A DNA stretch of 64,000 nt from Physcomitrium patens. Taxonomy: Eukaryota; Streptophyta; Bryopsida; Funariales; Funariaceae. Position 1 is the stretch's first letter. The number at the start of each line of letters is the position of its first letter. Positions 51,843-64,000 of this stretch are shown here, piece after piece. The translations under genes and the position numbers were made by a program. The stretch lies in NCBI RefSeq assembly GCF_000002425.4, contig NC_037256.1, positions 7,534,328-7,598,327 of the forward strand. The letters run 5' to 3'. A model generated the notes under the pieces. That model was not told the DNA's origin. It was given only the letters and a program-made list of their open reading frames with translations, and made no database searches.

Positions 51843-52153
51843 GACAATAACTCAAGGCAACCTTTTGAAAAGATAAAGAAGTACTTTGAGAAACTTGACT
51901 TGTAAGCACTCCAATATCAAATATAATCTGCAAACTTCAACTCAATAGAACATATGTGGAAGCATGTCAAACATTGTTTGTATGCTTGGCTAATGAAGCC
52001 ATTTAGGATTTTAGAATTGTAAGAGAAGGTAGAAGAAAAGTTGAAAGAAATCAATAAAGAGGTCATTTCTCACCTTATAGATAGCATATGGCATTGTAAG
52101 GAGTTATTTTTTAATGCAAAAGAAGAGCCAACAAATCATTGGCTTATAAATTA
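51843..52153 (+). pseudogene. Tc1-type (DD34E) transposase C-terminal relic
   Basis: One plus-strand frame, with three internal stops, reads DNNSRQPFEKIKKYFEKL, then SANFNSIEHMWKHVKHCLYA, and a helical tail EKVEEKLKEINKEVISHLID. This is the second half of the Tc1 catalytic domain: the second Asp (51843-51845) and the Glu in NSIEHMW are separated by 34 residues, the DD34E signature of Tc1-like elements and not the DD39D usual for plant mariner-like elements. The part with the first Asp is missing: the chromovirus D LTR ends 29 bases upstream, so D probably inserted in or beside it. Terminal inverted repeats were not found. Confidence 0.75.
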
Positions 52154-52974
52154 AAAAATCATCTCAATATGCTCTATGTACATATTGTCTTATTATTCTT
52201 TGGTGATACAACCAATTATTGTGATACTTACACAAGACATAAAAGTGATAATATTTAGTTTATTGTTTAAATTATAGGCCATTTATTACTATAAAGAGGT
52301 TGTAAAAAGGTTAAATTTGGAATAAGTACAAATATCACAAATTTTAAGTCATATATGTATGTATGTATGTATGTATGTATATATATATATATATATATTT
52401 ATTTATTCTTTTTTTAAAAAGTAAATTCTTTTAGATTTTTTAATTTAGTATTGACATGTATCATTAAACTATACAACACCTAAAAAGTTAATTGTTTGAG
52501 TAGAAAAATTCGAATATCTTCACAACTACAAAACAAAAGAGGTTTTCTAGATCACTTCCCAGTGACCATCACACCAAGATTGTGGTTACACTTTCAGTCA
52601 CTTGGAAGTCAGGAACATTCAAAATTTCTATTACAAAGTACGTCTTCTTAGCTTTGATTTGCTTAACCTCCTCACTACACATCACATGGAAAAGGAACAG
52701 ATCTTGAGAACAAAAACTAAATGAAACCAAGGTGAACCATTTAAGAAATCGTTTGAGTGTTTGGGGTAATATGGTTTAGTGAGGTATTAGGACAATGCCA
52801 ACACTCCACCTACAAAAAATAAAAAGGGAGCCAATAACCGCCTTCAGGGAGACTTGGGTTTAATATTTGAGAATAATAAAATTGTATTCTACACTAACCT
52901 TCAGCTGATCCGTCTTTGCCAGTGTACTGATGCTCTGAAGACAAGGTAGCCATCTAAGCTTCTAAACGAAAAGG
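52154..52974. other. Spacer downstream of the ABCC gene
   Basis: AT-rich at the left, with a GTAT/AT microsatellite (about 52346-52398), then rising in GC from about 52540. No coding region recognised. The right part may be 3' UTR of the minus-strand ABCC gene. Confidence 0.4.
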
Positions 52975-53036
52975 AAGCTAGGATACGCTATTTTTAAGTA
53001 CACAGGCGATTGTACTTTAAAATAGCGTATCAGCTT
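52975..53036. other. Near-perfect inverted repeat (hairpin) downstream of the ABCC stop
   Basis: Left arm 52975-53002, loop CAGGCGAT (53003-53010), right arm 53011-53036. The 21-bp core GATACGCTATTTT.AAGTACA pairs with a single mismatch; beyond a 2-base bulge the outer AAGCT/AGCTT also pairs. It lies about 115 bases beyond the ABCC stop codon, probably in its 3' UTR. It could be a small RNA precursor, a 3' UTR structural element or a tiny MITE remnant. Confidence 0.75.
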
Positions 53037-53150
53037 GAATTTTTCTTATCATTGATGAACAAAATTCCAAAGAATTTTGTATACCGTAGTACGGCTCTAT
53101 GCAACGAGCAAAACAGACGCAAAGTGCGGACCGGATTTATGTTGAAGTTT

Positions 53151-56100
53151 CTACAATACTGAGTTGCCAGTAAGTGACACTAGGCTCCAATCAAAAGCCT
53201 CACGGTCCTGGTTGTGTGAGATGCGGTTCCGGGCTTCTCTTCCCATTAAAGCAAAACCTTCCAGGACACGAGTTAGAGCAGACCACCAACCCTCTTCTGT
53301 TGCTTGGCGTTGAAGTAGTGCCTCCCGAATGCTTGTGTCATGCTGACCAACCAAGACCTGACAAGATGTTCGAATGTTAGCACCAAGTTCCAAAAGGACA
53401 TGCAAAACAATCGAGAGTTTTGAAAGTGGAAGTGAAGACTTGCAATAAGCACAAGTAATCGAGCAGTCAACTGTAATGCCATTGCTGAATTTATAAGGAA
53501 GTGTTCGAGGAATTTCCTTCAAAAAAAGAAAACAAAATGTGATTTCATGAATCAGGAAAATAGGAATTGAGTCCCAAGCCTTCCAAAATGTTACGAACAT
53601 GAAATTTTTAGTACGCCAGAGTCCGTAGTTGTTCATTTATTATTACGCACAAGTAGCGAAGAATGTACCTGATGTAAGGTTCTAGTAGCGTCTCGTGTAA
53701 CCTCTAGAATTGTTTCCTCCCCATCTACACAAGCGGAGCTCAAGTCATTTTGGTAAGTTGTGAGACTCATGGCTAGGGCCCATTGAGCAGCTCTTGCCCA
53801 TCTCGAAGTGGCCTCCCACTTTACCTTCTGAGTGGTAGCATCCTTCTCAATCTCTGCCATCCTGTCAACATCTCCTCTTGCTATTCTTTGCAAATACCTT
53901 GCATTAGCAGCTCCAGTGCTCCGTACCATACCTGGTAAAAGAAGAAATCAAATCGTTACAGGATTTGCAACGGTTGGTCGCCAAGTACACTATAATTGTT
54001 TAGATCTAGAGCTTTCATACTGCAAAATCTACCACATTTCATTAACTTACATCCAGACACGTTAAGTTTTTGCCTCTCCCTCTAGTGAAAAGAATGGGAT
54101 ACTTGGGGACTTCGGATTTTGAAAGCCAAAAACGAGGTCAAAACTGCGAAAAGGATGACCGAGAATGTTCTAAGCACCTGCAAACATGCTGCCTTCCTTC
54201 GTTATCAATTTCTGAGGAGTGCCCATTTCAACCACTCGTCCAGCATCAAGGACCAAAATCCGATCACTATCGATGATTGTATTCAAACGATGTGCAATGA
54301 TGAGCATAGTGCAAGATTTAAACTCCTCACGAATCGTCTTCTGGATAAGAGCATCAGTTCCAACGTCAACTGCGGCAGTAGCCTCATCAAGAACCAGTAT
54401 TTTTGCTCTCCGAAGGAGCGCCCGGGCAAGGCTTAGCAATTGCCTTTGTCCAACACTGAAATTCTCACCACCTTCCGAGACCTCAGCTTCTAGTCCAAGA
54501 GTATTTCTTCGCACGACATCCTTCAAATGAGCTCTCTCAAGGGATTCCCACAAATCTGCATCGGAGTGTTCATTGAAAGGGTCCAAATTGAAGCGGATTG
54601 AACCAGAAAAGAGAACAGGAGCCTGGGGAATGATGCCAAGGTTCTTGCGTAAATCGGCCAGGCCTAGTGTGCGAATATCAATACCATCGATCAGGATCTG
54701 ACCACTCTCAGGTTCAACAACACGGAATAGCGTATTGAACATGCTAGATTTTCCGGCCCCAGTTCGACCAACAACACCGACTTTCTCCATTGGACGAATC
54801 TCAACTGAAACACCATGTAATACAGGCGGCAAATTGGGACGATAACGCATTACAACATTCTTGAACTCAACTTTGCCCGCAGATGGCCATCCAGGAGGTG
54901 GTCTGTGATTTTCGATCACTAGTGGAGCTTCCTGCTGTACGTCAATATAGTTCCCAACTCTTTCTACTGCATTGAAGCTGTTTTCTGCAAGACTCGCTAA
55001 TCTTAAAACTGCAGTCATCAGATTAGTAATGTTCAAAGCGTAAGATAGTAGAAGACCCATTAGAGGAGCAAAAGCAGCAGGATCTCTCGCCCTCGCATTT
55101 CCAAAAACAGCCAGACTGCCTGTCAACCATATCATGAGACCTCCAAGAAACTCCAGCCTCACACCAAGCCACCGGTTCGAGCTCATTGTGACAACTGTGA
55201 ATCTAGCGTTTGTGTCCATGGCCTGGCCATTCATTCTAGCCATACGATCATAAGCTTTGTATGCCCTGATGGTTGATAGACCATTCAGTGCCTCACCAAA
55301 CTGGGCATATACTGGCGACCGAGTGATGGAGTCCATACGTTTCACTTCTCGTGCTGTAGCTTGAAAATACAAATAAGCCGAGTAGAAGGCTAGCAGCAAG
55401 GGTAGTATTGCCCAAAGAGATATGGTGTTTACATATCCAATCAGGAAAAATGTAGAGATAAGTGAGAACCAGGAAGTCAAGAACATGTTTGCGAACATAG
55501 CAACGTTACGATCAATGTCTCCTGTGTCTTTAGAAAACCTGTTAATTATTCGACCCACAGGATTGGCATGGAAGAAGGACATTGGGGCTCTAAGCATGGA
55601 GCCTAACATGCCATTGTGTAAACGTTGTGCAGCTGAAAGACTCGAGAACACCAGCCAGAAGGAATTTCCTAGAGTAATGCATACCTGCACAGAAATGAAA
55701 TGACCACAGGGAATGAAAATCTGACTGACAGAACAGCCTAACGAAATCCAGCCTCATCATGGAAAGAAATATGTGGAAGACGGAAATGACAGTCATAGCG
55801 AGCGCGAAAGAGATTTGTGGTATAATTGAAGAAGAACGACAAGGCCCAATGCAATTGCATGCGTCACTGTCCATGGTGTAATTGATAGACCTCTTAAAAA
55901 TCTAGAAAAACGTCAAGACAAAGGCGATGAACCTTATACCTGACCAAAGGAGAGACCAGAGTAAACTTGAAGATAAAACATGGGCCCATGAATTTTCGGT
56001 GTGGTAGAATCTGTCCAAATAGATAGCCACCCACTTGTGCTAAGTCGGAAGGTTTCAGTCGCTAAATAGCAAAGAAAGAGCAAGCCCACCACCCATGCGC

Positions 56101-59100
56101 CCCCCATGGCCGCTTTGTAACGTGAAAGAACCTTCCATGAAATGACTCCTGTTTCACGCTCTTCAGTTTTGATGAGAACAGACTTCTGCTTTATCTCTTT
56201 GTCAGCATTTTTGCGGTCATTCGCCGAGCTTGACCGACGCTTCAACGCTGGACCTTCGTGCGCCTTAGGACCTCCATTCATTTCTGTAACCAGAACAATC
56301 AGGAATATGGTACATGAAGGACAACATAACAGATTACGAGGAGTGATCAGGGACACATGCTACTCCCGTAGCTGATGGCTTTAACACATCTGCTCCACAT
56401 TGAATATAAATATACAATTTATATGCATAGTCCAAGACAAAGCTGACTCACAACCTTATGAGTGCATCAGGTGCATGTTGTACAATGCCAGGCCTAAAAC
56501 TATGCATGAGGTTCCTATTATGCACCTAAACTGACCTGGAGCTTATTGCACAGTTCAGATGTAATGAACGTGAAATTACAAGGAGATATAATTATCACTC
56601 CTGAGGGGAATGAACAATCAGTTCATTTAGATAATAATCATATGAATAATATGAGTTTTCACACATAATTCTAGAAAAAGACGGACAAGCCTGTTACCTC
56701 CACTGTATTCCTCTTCGCCGCTCTCATCGTCAATCGAGTCTTCCAAGCTCCCCGCTTTCTCCATCAGCTGATTAAAGAGCGGCCCGTTGGCCATCATCGA
56801 TTCAAATGATCCCTGTTCTTTGATTTCACCTTGATGAATTAATATGATTTTATCCACCCGTGACAGGAAATGAAGCTGATTAGTAACCAGCACTCGCGTC
56901 TTATTCCGAAGTTCATCCTTGAGGCATGTATCAAAAACTTGTCTCGCAACGTGAGCATCCAAAGCGCTTAATGGATCATCAAAAAGGTATACATCCGCAT
57001 CAGCATACACTGCTCTCGCTATAGAAACCCGCTGTTTCTGTCCACCACTAATATTAACCCCTCTTTCACCAATTTCTGTATGATCCCCTCCTGGCAACAA
57101 AGAAAGATCGCGTTGAAGACCAGCGACACGAATAGCCCGGTTGTATTTGTCAGCGTCGAAAGGAAGTCCGAAGAGTATGTTGTCCCTCACGGTTGCATTA
57201 AATATCCATGACACTTGTGGTACATATGCAACTGTGCCGCGAACAATAAAATTTCCAGTCCTTGTGGCCATCTCACCTAAAACTGCTGATAGTAGTGACG
57301 TTTTACCTTCTCCGGTACTCCCCACAATAGCCACTAAGCTGCCCACTTCAACTTCAAAGTTGATATTCGACAGAGTTGATTGCTCATTGGTAATTTCCCA
57401 TGCAAATGTCCCATTTTTTACGGAAATTGCTGGTAGACCTGCCTCCAGTGGCGGATTCAAAGACAACACTCTTTCCTCGGCTAGAAGCAGCTCTTGGAGA
57501 CGCTTCAGAGAAACGTTTGCATTAACAGCGGCAGTAATGAGAGTTGGAAACATGAACAGAGGGAACCGCAAAACCGCAAAAAGGGATAAAGACGTGAAAG
57601 CCTTCGCAGGCGTTAAAACGCCACCAATGTACGTGTAAAATCCAAACGCCAAGACAGTAACAAGAATAGGGACACTATTCAGACAGAAAGTGTTAATAGC
57701 TGACAATAGCTGGGCCTTTCGAAACCAGGTGATTTCATCATTCCGAATTGTGAGCACCTTTGTCTTGAAACTGTTCTCCCATGCGTAGCATTTCACAATA
57801 TCCATCGCAGGGAGTATTTCATTCATAAGCCCGATCCTTTTGTCGGTCCTTTGCAGACCTTCCTTTGTCAAGTTTCGCATCTTCGTAACCATAAATGTCT
57901 GAAGAGGAATCATGACAAGAAGAACGAGGGAGCCGAAAATGGATGCAATTCCAAGCTGTAAACATGAGATTTGAATGTCAGAGCTTTCAAATTAGCAAGG
58001 CGAAGAAAAGAGAGCTAAGAGGTAGAAATTAAAGCCTGCTGCTGTATTTCAATAAAACAAAAGTCTATCCGTGCACCATATTCTTCTTCATAAATAATCA
58101 AAGAACACGTGCTAAACTCGTTCTTTTACATAACTTGAGTTAAAAGTAATCTAGTTCTTGATAATTGAACCAATCCAAGGGCAAGTATAAAAATGAAGTA
58201 CAGGTAAAAACATCCTAAGCGACTGAACTTGGAATAAGAACCAATTACATCAGAAATTTTCCCTGCTGTTGAGTATCCAAATCCACAAATCAGCTCACCA
58301 TCAATCACAGAATATGGCTCCGATCACAATCCATTTAACATGTTCAGATGTGAAAGTCCCCAAAAATATTTATTAAAGCGAAAGCCAAATAGACACAAGC
58401 GTACCTGTCTATATAGCAGAAAAATCGCAATAATTATTCGTAACGGAGAAGACCAAAGAGAATGAAGTTGCTGACAAATTTGTTGTAGAGCCTCTGCATC
58501 AGTTGTCATTAAATTTGTGATTTTCCCTGCAGTGAAGCCCTTTCTACCAGCTTGTGTCAAACGTAACGACTTACGAAAGACAGCTGCAACTAAAGTCGAC
58601 CTTGTGCGCATACCAACTCTCATCACATTCTGAAAGTATTGCCCTTCACAAACCACACCCAGTAAAACACCAACGAAGATCGACGCTGCATAGGCATACC
58701 CATGCCATACAGGTTCCCGGTTCTGCAGCGATTCCAAAAGCAAACCTAAAAAGACTGGACCTACGAACTGAGCTGCATCATTTCCTATTTTAAATATTCC
58801 CCCAAGCCAGAACCGTGCCCCCAAAGCCTTATTCAATGATCTCAACAACCAAGGATTTGGTTTAGCGCGTTCCTCCTCCCATGCTTTTTGAAAATCACGG
58901 TAGAGCTGTTCAGTCATATCCCAACTATCAAGCAGCCAAACGTCTTTATCAGTGAGAGGTCTCTGATAACCCAGCTTCATGAGAGGTGACATCCACCCGA
59001 ACAGAAGAAACGTGAATATGCTGGCCTTTCTCTCAGGACACACCTCCCGTTCTCCCGCAAGAGGCTCATACACACCACCATCCACTTGCGAGTCCTCAGC

Positions 59101-59849
59101 GTCAATTGGAGAGTAGCCAGTTTGAGGCACCAGATTTGGGAAGTGCAAGAGGTAATATATACTTAAGAGAGCGGATGCAACATACTGGCATATGGCAACC
59201 TGCAGTGCAGTCTTCATATAGAAGTTTTTCAGTGCTAAAGTAAATTGCAGCATTGTAGTTTGAGCTACAACCAAATACAAAATTGCGAATCGCACATACC
59301 ACACAAGGGTTTTTGTGTAGCTTTTCAACTCAAAACCAAGCATCACCAAAATAGTGATCCAAGTTAAGCTGGTCAACGTGAGGGTTGTAATCTGCAAGCA
59401 TTACAACAAACGATAAGTTGACCAAATATGTGTAACCGTCCACATGAACATACGATTCTTTGTGGCTAATCTGTTTTTTCTTGCGAAGCTAAGCACAAAC
59501 AAGTAATGAGCAGTACCTCAAAAGGTGGCATGGAACTCTCTCCATCCAGGTTGACAGTCGAGATTCCGAACATAATTTGAGTAATTGGAGCCACGGCACA
59601 GAAGAAAGACAAGAGAAATCCGGGGCAGTAGCGCCATGGGTTGCTGACCTTGAATCGCTCAAGAGAAACGCCATAGACTAGAGCCCGAATGCGATGAATC
59701 GTGAAGATGAGTAGCACAACAGAAGACAGGTTAATAATAATACTGTTTACAAGACAAGGCGTGTAAGCTCCGAAGCCACTCGGCAACTTGTTGGCCCAGA
59801 CTCCTGACTCTAGAGGCCTGCAAAAGGATGTGAGCAAGGCCTCTCCCAT
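53151..59849 (-). CDS. ABCC: ABC transporter C family, ABCC1/ABCC2 type, 7 exons, 1632 aa
   Basis: Full-length multidrug-resistance-associated (MRP) transporter. Plant relatives sit in the vacuolar membrane and move glutathione, phytochelatin-metal and glucoside conjugates. Exons: 59517-59849, 58405-59391, 56698-57955, 55940-56283, 54178-55684, 53669-53931, 53151-53357; 4899 bases, all GT-AG, in frame. TMD0 (about residues 1-190) is followed by TMD1. NBD1 has Walker [10 protein letters not shown] (about 652-660), signature NISGGQKQ (about 741-748) and Walker B VYLFDD (about 762-767). After TMD2, NBD2 has Walker [10 protein letters not shown] (about 1280-1288), signature FSVGQRQ, Walker B ILVLDE (about 1403-1408) and switch His in IIAHRL (about 1439). 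The last 130 residues ([13 protein letters not shown] to the stop) match the extension peculiar to plant ABCC1/2. The start context is good (ACCATGGGA). Length is close to the roughly 1620 residues of the Arabidopsis proteins. Substrate cannot be told from sequence. Confidence 0.96.
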
Positions 59850-62800
59850 GGTTGCGTTTCTGGGGACTCACAGCGCAGCAAATGCTACCTCATCTTCGCT
59901 GCATTGCATCTACTCATTTAGGTCGAATGAGTCACGGAAGATTCTGTGCGCGGGAAAAATACGCAGATATACTTCCTACAGCAATAAAAACAAGTAAGCG
60001 GTGATGTGATCGCCCTAGAGAAGACACAAAGGAGTTTGAGCTGTGTAAATGGACAATAGCACTGCTTTGTAGCAGCCTGAAATCGATAACTCCTCTTTAC
60101 TGTAAGAGCATTACAGCATCGACACGTCGAAATTATCCTTCGGACATCTTAGTTTCCAAACCGATGAATCATGGGCAAGCCGATCACTTAGTGGATACGA
60201 AAAGACTGACGGCAAGTGTGACCAGAGGCTGAAAGATTGAGAGTTTCTTCGCACACAAATTGACCTCGCAGATGGGTTCTGGATCTGAGGATGGACAGTA
60301 CCTTCGACGTCGCTTGCTGACAAAACTCCAAAACAAGTTTTAAAAAAACAAACCATCTCTTTTCAAACAAAATGATCCCCCTGCCCACCCTCCCCTGTCA
60401 ATCACGAAAACCACTATGCTATTAGGGACTTCCAAAGAAGTTCCTTTGAAGGCCCTCGATTGATCTGCCAGTACGCCAGAACCTCTTAAATGAGCGGCAG
60501 TGGGAAACCACTATTCACTTCCGCAAATACGCACTTCATAAATAGCAAAGAGCCAGAATCTGACAACTAAGGCCATGGGAGCTCCCTTCGCAGAGTCACT
60601 TTCGTTACGTCCAGTAGCTGTTCATTTGTAAAGCTTAAACATGTATAACGAACTCGGCGTCAACACCAGATGATGCAAAGGAAGCTTCCCTTGACCTTTG
60701 ATAGAAAACCTGGCGATCATTGGATGAGATGTCGTACAATCTGGTCAGTCACGCCAGCTCCAATCCAGATATATATTTTTGAAGTCTCACTCACTTGAGA
60801 TGAAAAAGTTCGATACTCTGCAACCAAGAATTCATTCTTTCACCAGAGAGAGGCATGAGCAGAAAGTGCAGAAGAAGTTCCGACCTGAACCACATGTCTT
60901 ATGTGCAATGCCTCAGATGAAGCCTCGAATTCATGAATCAAGCACATTGTTTATGTTGATCATGAGATTGCAACACCAGGCTATGAAATGCTTTGCGCTG
61001 CTCATGCAAAAGAACTAATTACCGTTCGCCAAAAATAACAGTGTCGACGAGCGTGCGCTGGACTGAAGACTGTCAACCTAAACTCTGTAGCTTTATTGTT
61101 CCCCTGATGAATAGCAGTGAATGCAAGAGGTCGATCCCAGTGTCTATTGACTGAATGCAGCTGTGATTCAACCTGCTGAAGTTGTCGGCGTGCAGTTCAT
61201 TGAAACCCTAAACCAAAACTACGTGAATACTCAAGAGCGGCGACCATGCGTCTAACGTTCGATCTGGATGAAGAGTTTGCCCTTCGCAATTGATCTCTTG
61301 CTATCGTCTTCCGCAAAAGCGCACAATCTGAGGCCAAGTTCTAATCAAGTGAGCCTTCACAAACCTTGGACAAAGTTACACGTTCTACTCAAGCAACCGC
61401 GATTTAATTTCAGGAGGTACGACATCCATAGTCCAGACGTGGTTTTGCACTGAATGATGGTCACATAACCGGAAACTACAATAAAAAGCTGCTCGCATCA
61501 GCACCTCAACTACAAACAATGCTGCGTGATCTGCTTCTGAATTCCACCACCTCCACCTTACACAAAGCCTCCTCTGCGGAATATATAAAACTGACATCAG
61601 AAAACTACCAGACAGAACCGAAGTTGGCTGCTCAACTTCTGATGTCCTTCCTTGCATCTCCTACATCGTCACGAAGATCATCGAATGCTCCGGACGTCAA
61701 CTGCAATGTGGAAATATGCTGCAAGTCGGCCTGCCACTCGAGTTTCCATAGCCATCTCGATCAGGAAGAAACCCTACCGCCTTTCACGGTGGCACCATCT
61801 CCATTTGGATGGTAACAAAAACGGACACAGGGGTTCACCGGTTACCCTTCTCCGTTCTGTAGAGGTTTGCTTGGACACTTCGTTGGACACCGTCTTGTAG
61901 CATAATTGTTCACTAATTCTTCTGCATATAAAGATATGACCTTTGGAGCATAACTATTACAGTATTTCGATTTGATGCATTCTGGAACAGTACATGCATT
62001 TATATTGAACACATCCTAAGATTAAGTGCATTCCAAGTGGACCTGCAGGAACTTCACAGAATGTCACATCCTGAGAATGAATTGATCTCCTTGTCAAATT
62101 AGTTTCGACTTCAATTCCTCAACTAACTAGGTGAATTAACTCGCTTCCACACCTTCACTCCCTGCAATCACTGGTATCATCAATGAGAACATATTTGCGG
62201 AGAGTTAAACCCTGGGAAGTCTTGTTTTGATTCTCCGTTAAACCATGCATTTTTCGATATAGTATTACTCTCAAAAGTGTGAAGGGATTGCTGAGGATAG
62301 ACTCTTGAGAGCAACCCTTTCCTCTTGCTGTTTGATCGGCCTTGGTGTGCCTGAAGAACTGCCTTTTTCATCTAAAAGATACCCTTTCTAAAATCGTGGC
62401 AGTCTGCAGCTAAATACAGCTATGGCATACCTGTGACATAAGCAATGTTGGATCTACTTCACATTTTTGGGCATCTTGCAGTTGCAATTGTCCTGGCCGA
62501 GGGAAAATATCGTGATTGCAGCCTGCCCGTCTACTGATACTGGCCAGCCAGTTTGACGTTGACAGATCCGAAGAAAGTCTACGTAAAATGTTCCCCACTG
62601 CCTATTCAGATGACGTGATAGTATGGTTGGGTTCTGTTAGTCAAAGCTCAGCAGTTGCAGTTGCCATGAGCATTGACGTTACGGCTTAGCGTCACTTGCA
62701 CATCTTACATTTGAAAACGATTGGTCAGATCTACAAGGTGCAAAATTGACTGGTTGTTGCAAACTTCTGTCAAATTATGATGTGCTCTTGACAAGCATTA

Positions 62801-63227
62801 AGAAACCATGTTTGTGTTACTACCAGGATGTGCCTTCTTGCAAGTTATGGGTTCTTTCCCAAGAGAATATTGTGCATGAAGCCTTGTGGGGAACATTCTC
62901 CAGTCCCTTCATGAAACCAAGTTTGTCTTAAACGGTTCAAACCTCTTGACAGTAACACTGAACCCACGTGTTGTTGATCTCGCTTCTATTGATTCTTTTG
63001 TCGTTGAGTTTCCAACAAATGGGGAGATCTTTCATGACTACTATGATTGTTGCAATTTCAATATTAGTTTGCACATTTGACACGTTCATTCATTTACAAT
63101 TTCATGTATTACCGTAAGAATTTGAGTAGCAAATGTATTACTCACCTTCCTATCTAGATTGTGCTGGATAGGAGGGAATTTTTTTTTAAAGTATAAATAA
63201 CATAATCAGCTCCGAGGATGACATGTT
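59850..63227. other. ABCC upstream region, no gene identified
   Basis: About 3.4 kb of balanced composition unlike the decayed transposon blocks. The left part is probably ABCC promoter and 5' UTR. Short open frames at 60779-61018 (+), 61519-61815 (+), 61385-61657 (-) and 62746-62931 (+) were read; none shows a recognisable domain, plausible exon joins or a family match. It could hold a noncoding transcript or an orphan gene. Confidence 0.4.
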
Positions 63228-63427
63228 GTCCTGCCTATGTAGCATAGTGGTAGTGCATTCCCTTTCCTTTAGTAGAGCCCTTGCTTAGGATTTTCTTTTT
63301 ATGTTGGTCAATGATTTTTGCTTTCATGTGGTTGTAGCAATGGTTGGGAGACATGTGCAACGTAAATATCTGCATGGGCATTTATTGAGTCACTTTGGTT
63401 AAGTGGTTAAAGCATGTGTTGGTGTGG
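63228..63427 (+). other. tRNA-like A-box sequences, possible SINE or tRNA relic
   Basis: GTAGCATAGTGGTAGTGC (63238-63255) resembles a tRNA D-arm/A-box. TTGGTTAAGTGGTTAAAGC (63396-63414) resembles another. Neither is followed by a convincing B-box (GGTTCGANTCC) or a foldable cloverleaf, so no tRNA gene is called. Confidence 0.25.
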
Positions 63428-64000
63428 TGTGGTAACACAACTATATAGTAAAAGAAGAAAGCAAAGATTATATTATAAAAGAGCTTAAATGAAAATACTT
63501 TAGCAAATTATTTTAGAAACATAGATAATAGACAAAGAAGTAGGAAAAATTAATAAATGCTAATACTACTTTCTTGAAGAAGAGACTTCTATTTACTTTA
63601 AAGTAGCATAAGTGAACCAAATCAAAATAAATAAGATAAATAATTGATATGTATATTTTTAAAAAGAGATTAAGAATAGATTTTAGCAAAAATTACATCA
63701 AAATATGAAAAATTGATACTTGAAGAAAATTGGTTGTGAACCAAGGTTGAAATCCCAAGGTACAAATCTACACAAAAATGGCAACTTTAAAGTTCCTTGG
63801 TTGATCAAAGAGTAAATTTTTGAGAGCAAATTTATAAAAAGATTTTTTAATATTAATTTTATGTAATATGAAGGTATATTAAGGTTTTAAGAGCTCTTCA
63901 AATTAAAAGGTGTATTCAATGGATTTGGATTTTAAGAAATAAAAAGAAGTTCACAAAATTAATGATTTTGTAAGTATTGTAGCATATTCACAAGTAAAAA
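63428..64000 (+). repeat. LTR-like repeat family N, copy running off the window
   Basis: Starts TGTGGTAACACAACTATATAG and contains TTGATACTTGAAGAAAATTG and GTTGTGAACCAAGGTTGAAA (63705-63752), the complement of the ACCGGCCTTC region at 50660-50690. It has the same orientation as the copy at 16338. Its array would lie beyond 64000. Confidence 0.65.

Noticed and set aside
61519-61815. 98-codon plus-strand frame upstream of ABCC
   Set aside because: No recognisable domain, a competing minus-strand frame overlaps it, and no splice partners could be found.
63230-63300. tRNA gene
   Set aside because: Only a D-arm-like motif is present; no B-box, no matching acceptor stem.

Overview
The window comes from a plant nuclear genome, most likely a bryophyte and plausibly a funariid moss such as Physcomitrium; the species call is inference. 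Support comes from four intron-containing or plant-type genes with GT-AG introns: a plant xylulose kinase, a PsbP-domain thylakoid lumen protein, a vacuolar ABCC1/2-type transporter with the plant-specific C-terminal tail, and an unrecognised 153-residue protein. These sit in islands of balanced base composition between very AT-rich blocks of decayed retrotransposons. Many internal stops in the transposon relics are TAA, TAG or TGA where the family has Gln, Arg or Trp. This is what deamination of methylated cytosine would produce.

Layout. 1-3262: 3' half of a Ty3/gypsy chromovirus (copy A, +) with chromodomain, an extra ORF and LTR. 3263-5742: Ty1/copia relic (+). 5743-9586: a second copia element (-) with both LTRs and a tRNA-Met primer binding site. 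9587-10560: an undecayed GC-balanced island that I cannot assign. 11122-18009: chromovirus copy B (-), with a TGGAG target duplication and a nested LTR-like insertion. 19440-25480: gene island 1 (xylulose kinase, -). 28480-33830: gene island 2 (PPD4-like and the unknown protein, both -). About 35736-43798: chromovirus copy C (-) with two nested insertions, ending at a 100-base assembly gap. 43899-51813: LTR-like elements and chromovirus copy D (+). 51843-52153: a DD34E Tc1-type transposase relic. 52540-63400: gene island 3 (ABCC transporter, - strand, with 3.5 kb of upstream sequence). From 63428: another LTR-like copy running off the end.

The host genes do not form a pathway. Xylulose kinase phosphorylates D-xylulose to feed the pentose phosphate pool. 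The PPD protein belongs to the thylakoid lumen. The ABCC protein would export conjugates into the vacuole. Exon joins were worked out by hand from splice consensus, phase and family similarity; all three multi-exon models stay in frame from ATG to stop.

The most interesting signals are: (i) an in-frame extra ORF of about 160 codons between chromodomain and 3' LTR, shared by four chromovirus copies; (ii) the DD34E Tc1-type relic; (iii) an LTR-like repeat family carrying a telomere-like AAATCCTAA minisatellite; (iv) a near-perfect 21-bp hairpin stem just downstream of the ABCC stop; (v) an exact 19-residue tandem repeat and a long basic N-terminal extension on xylulose kinase; (vi) a pair of LTRs that records the C-to-T decay directly.
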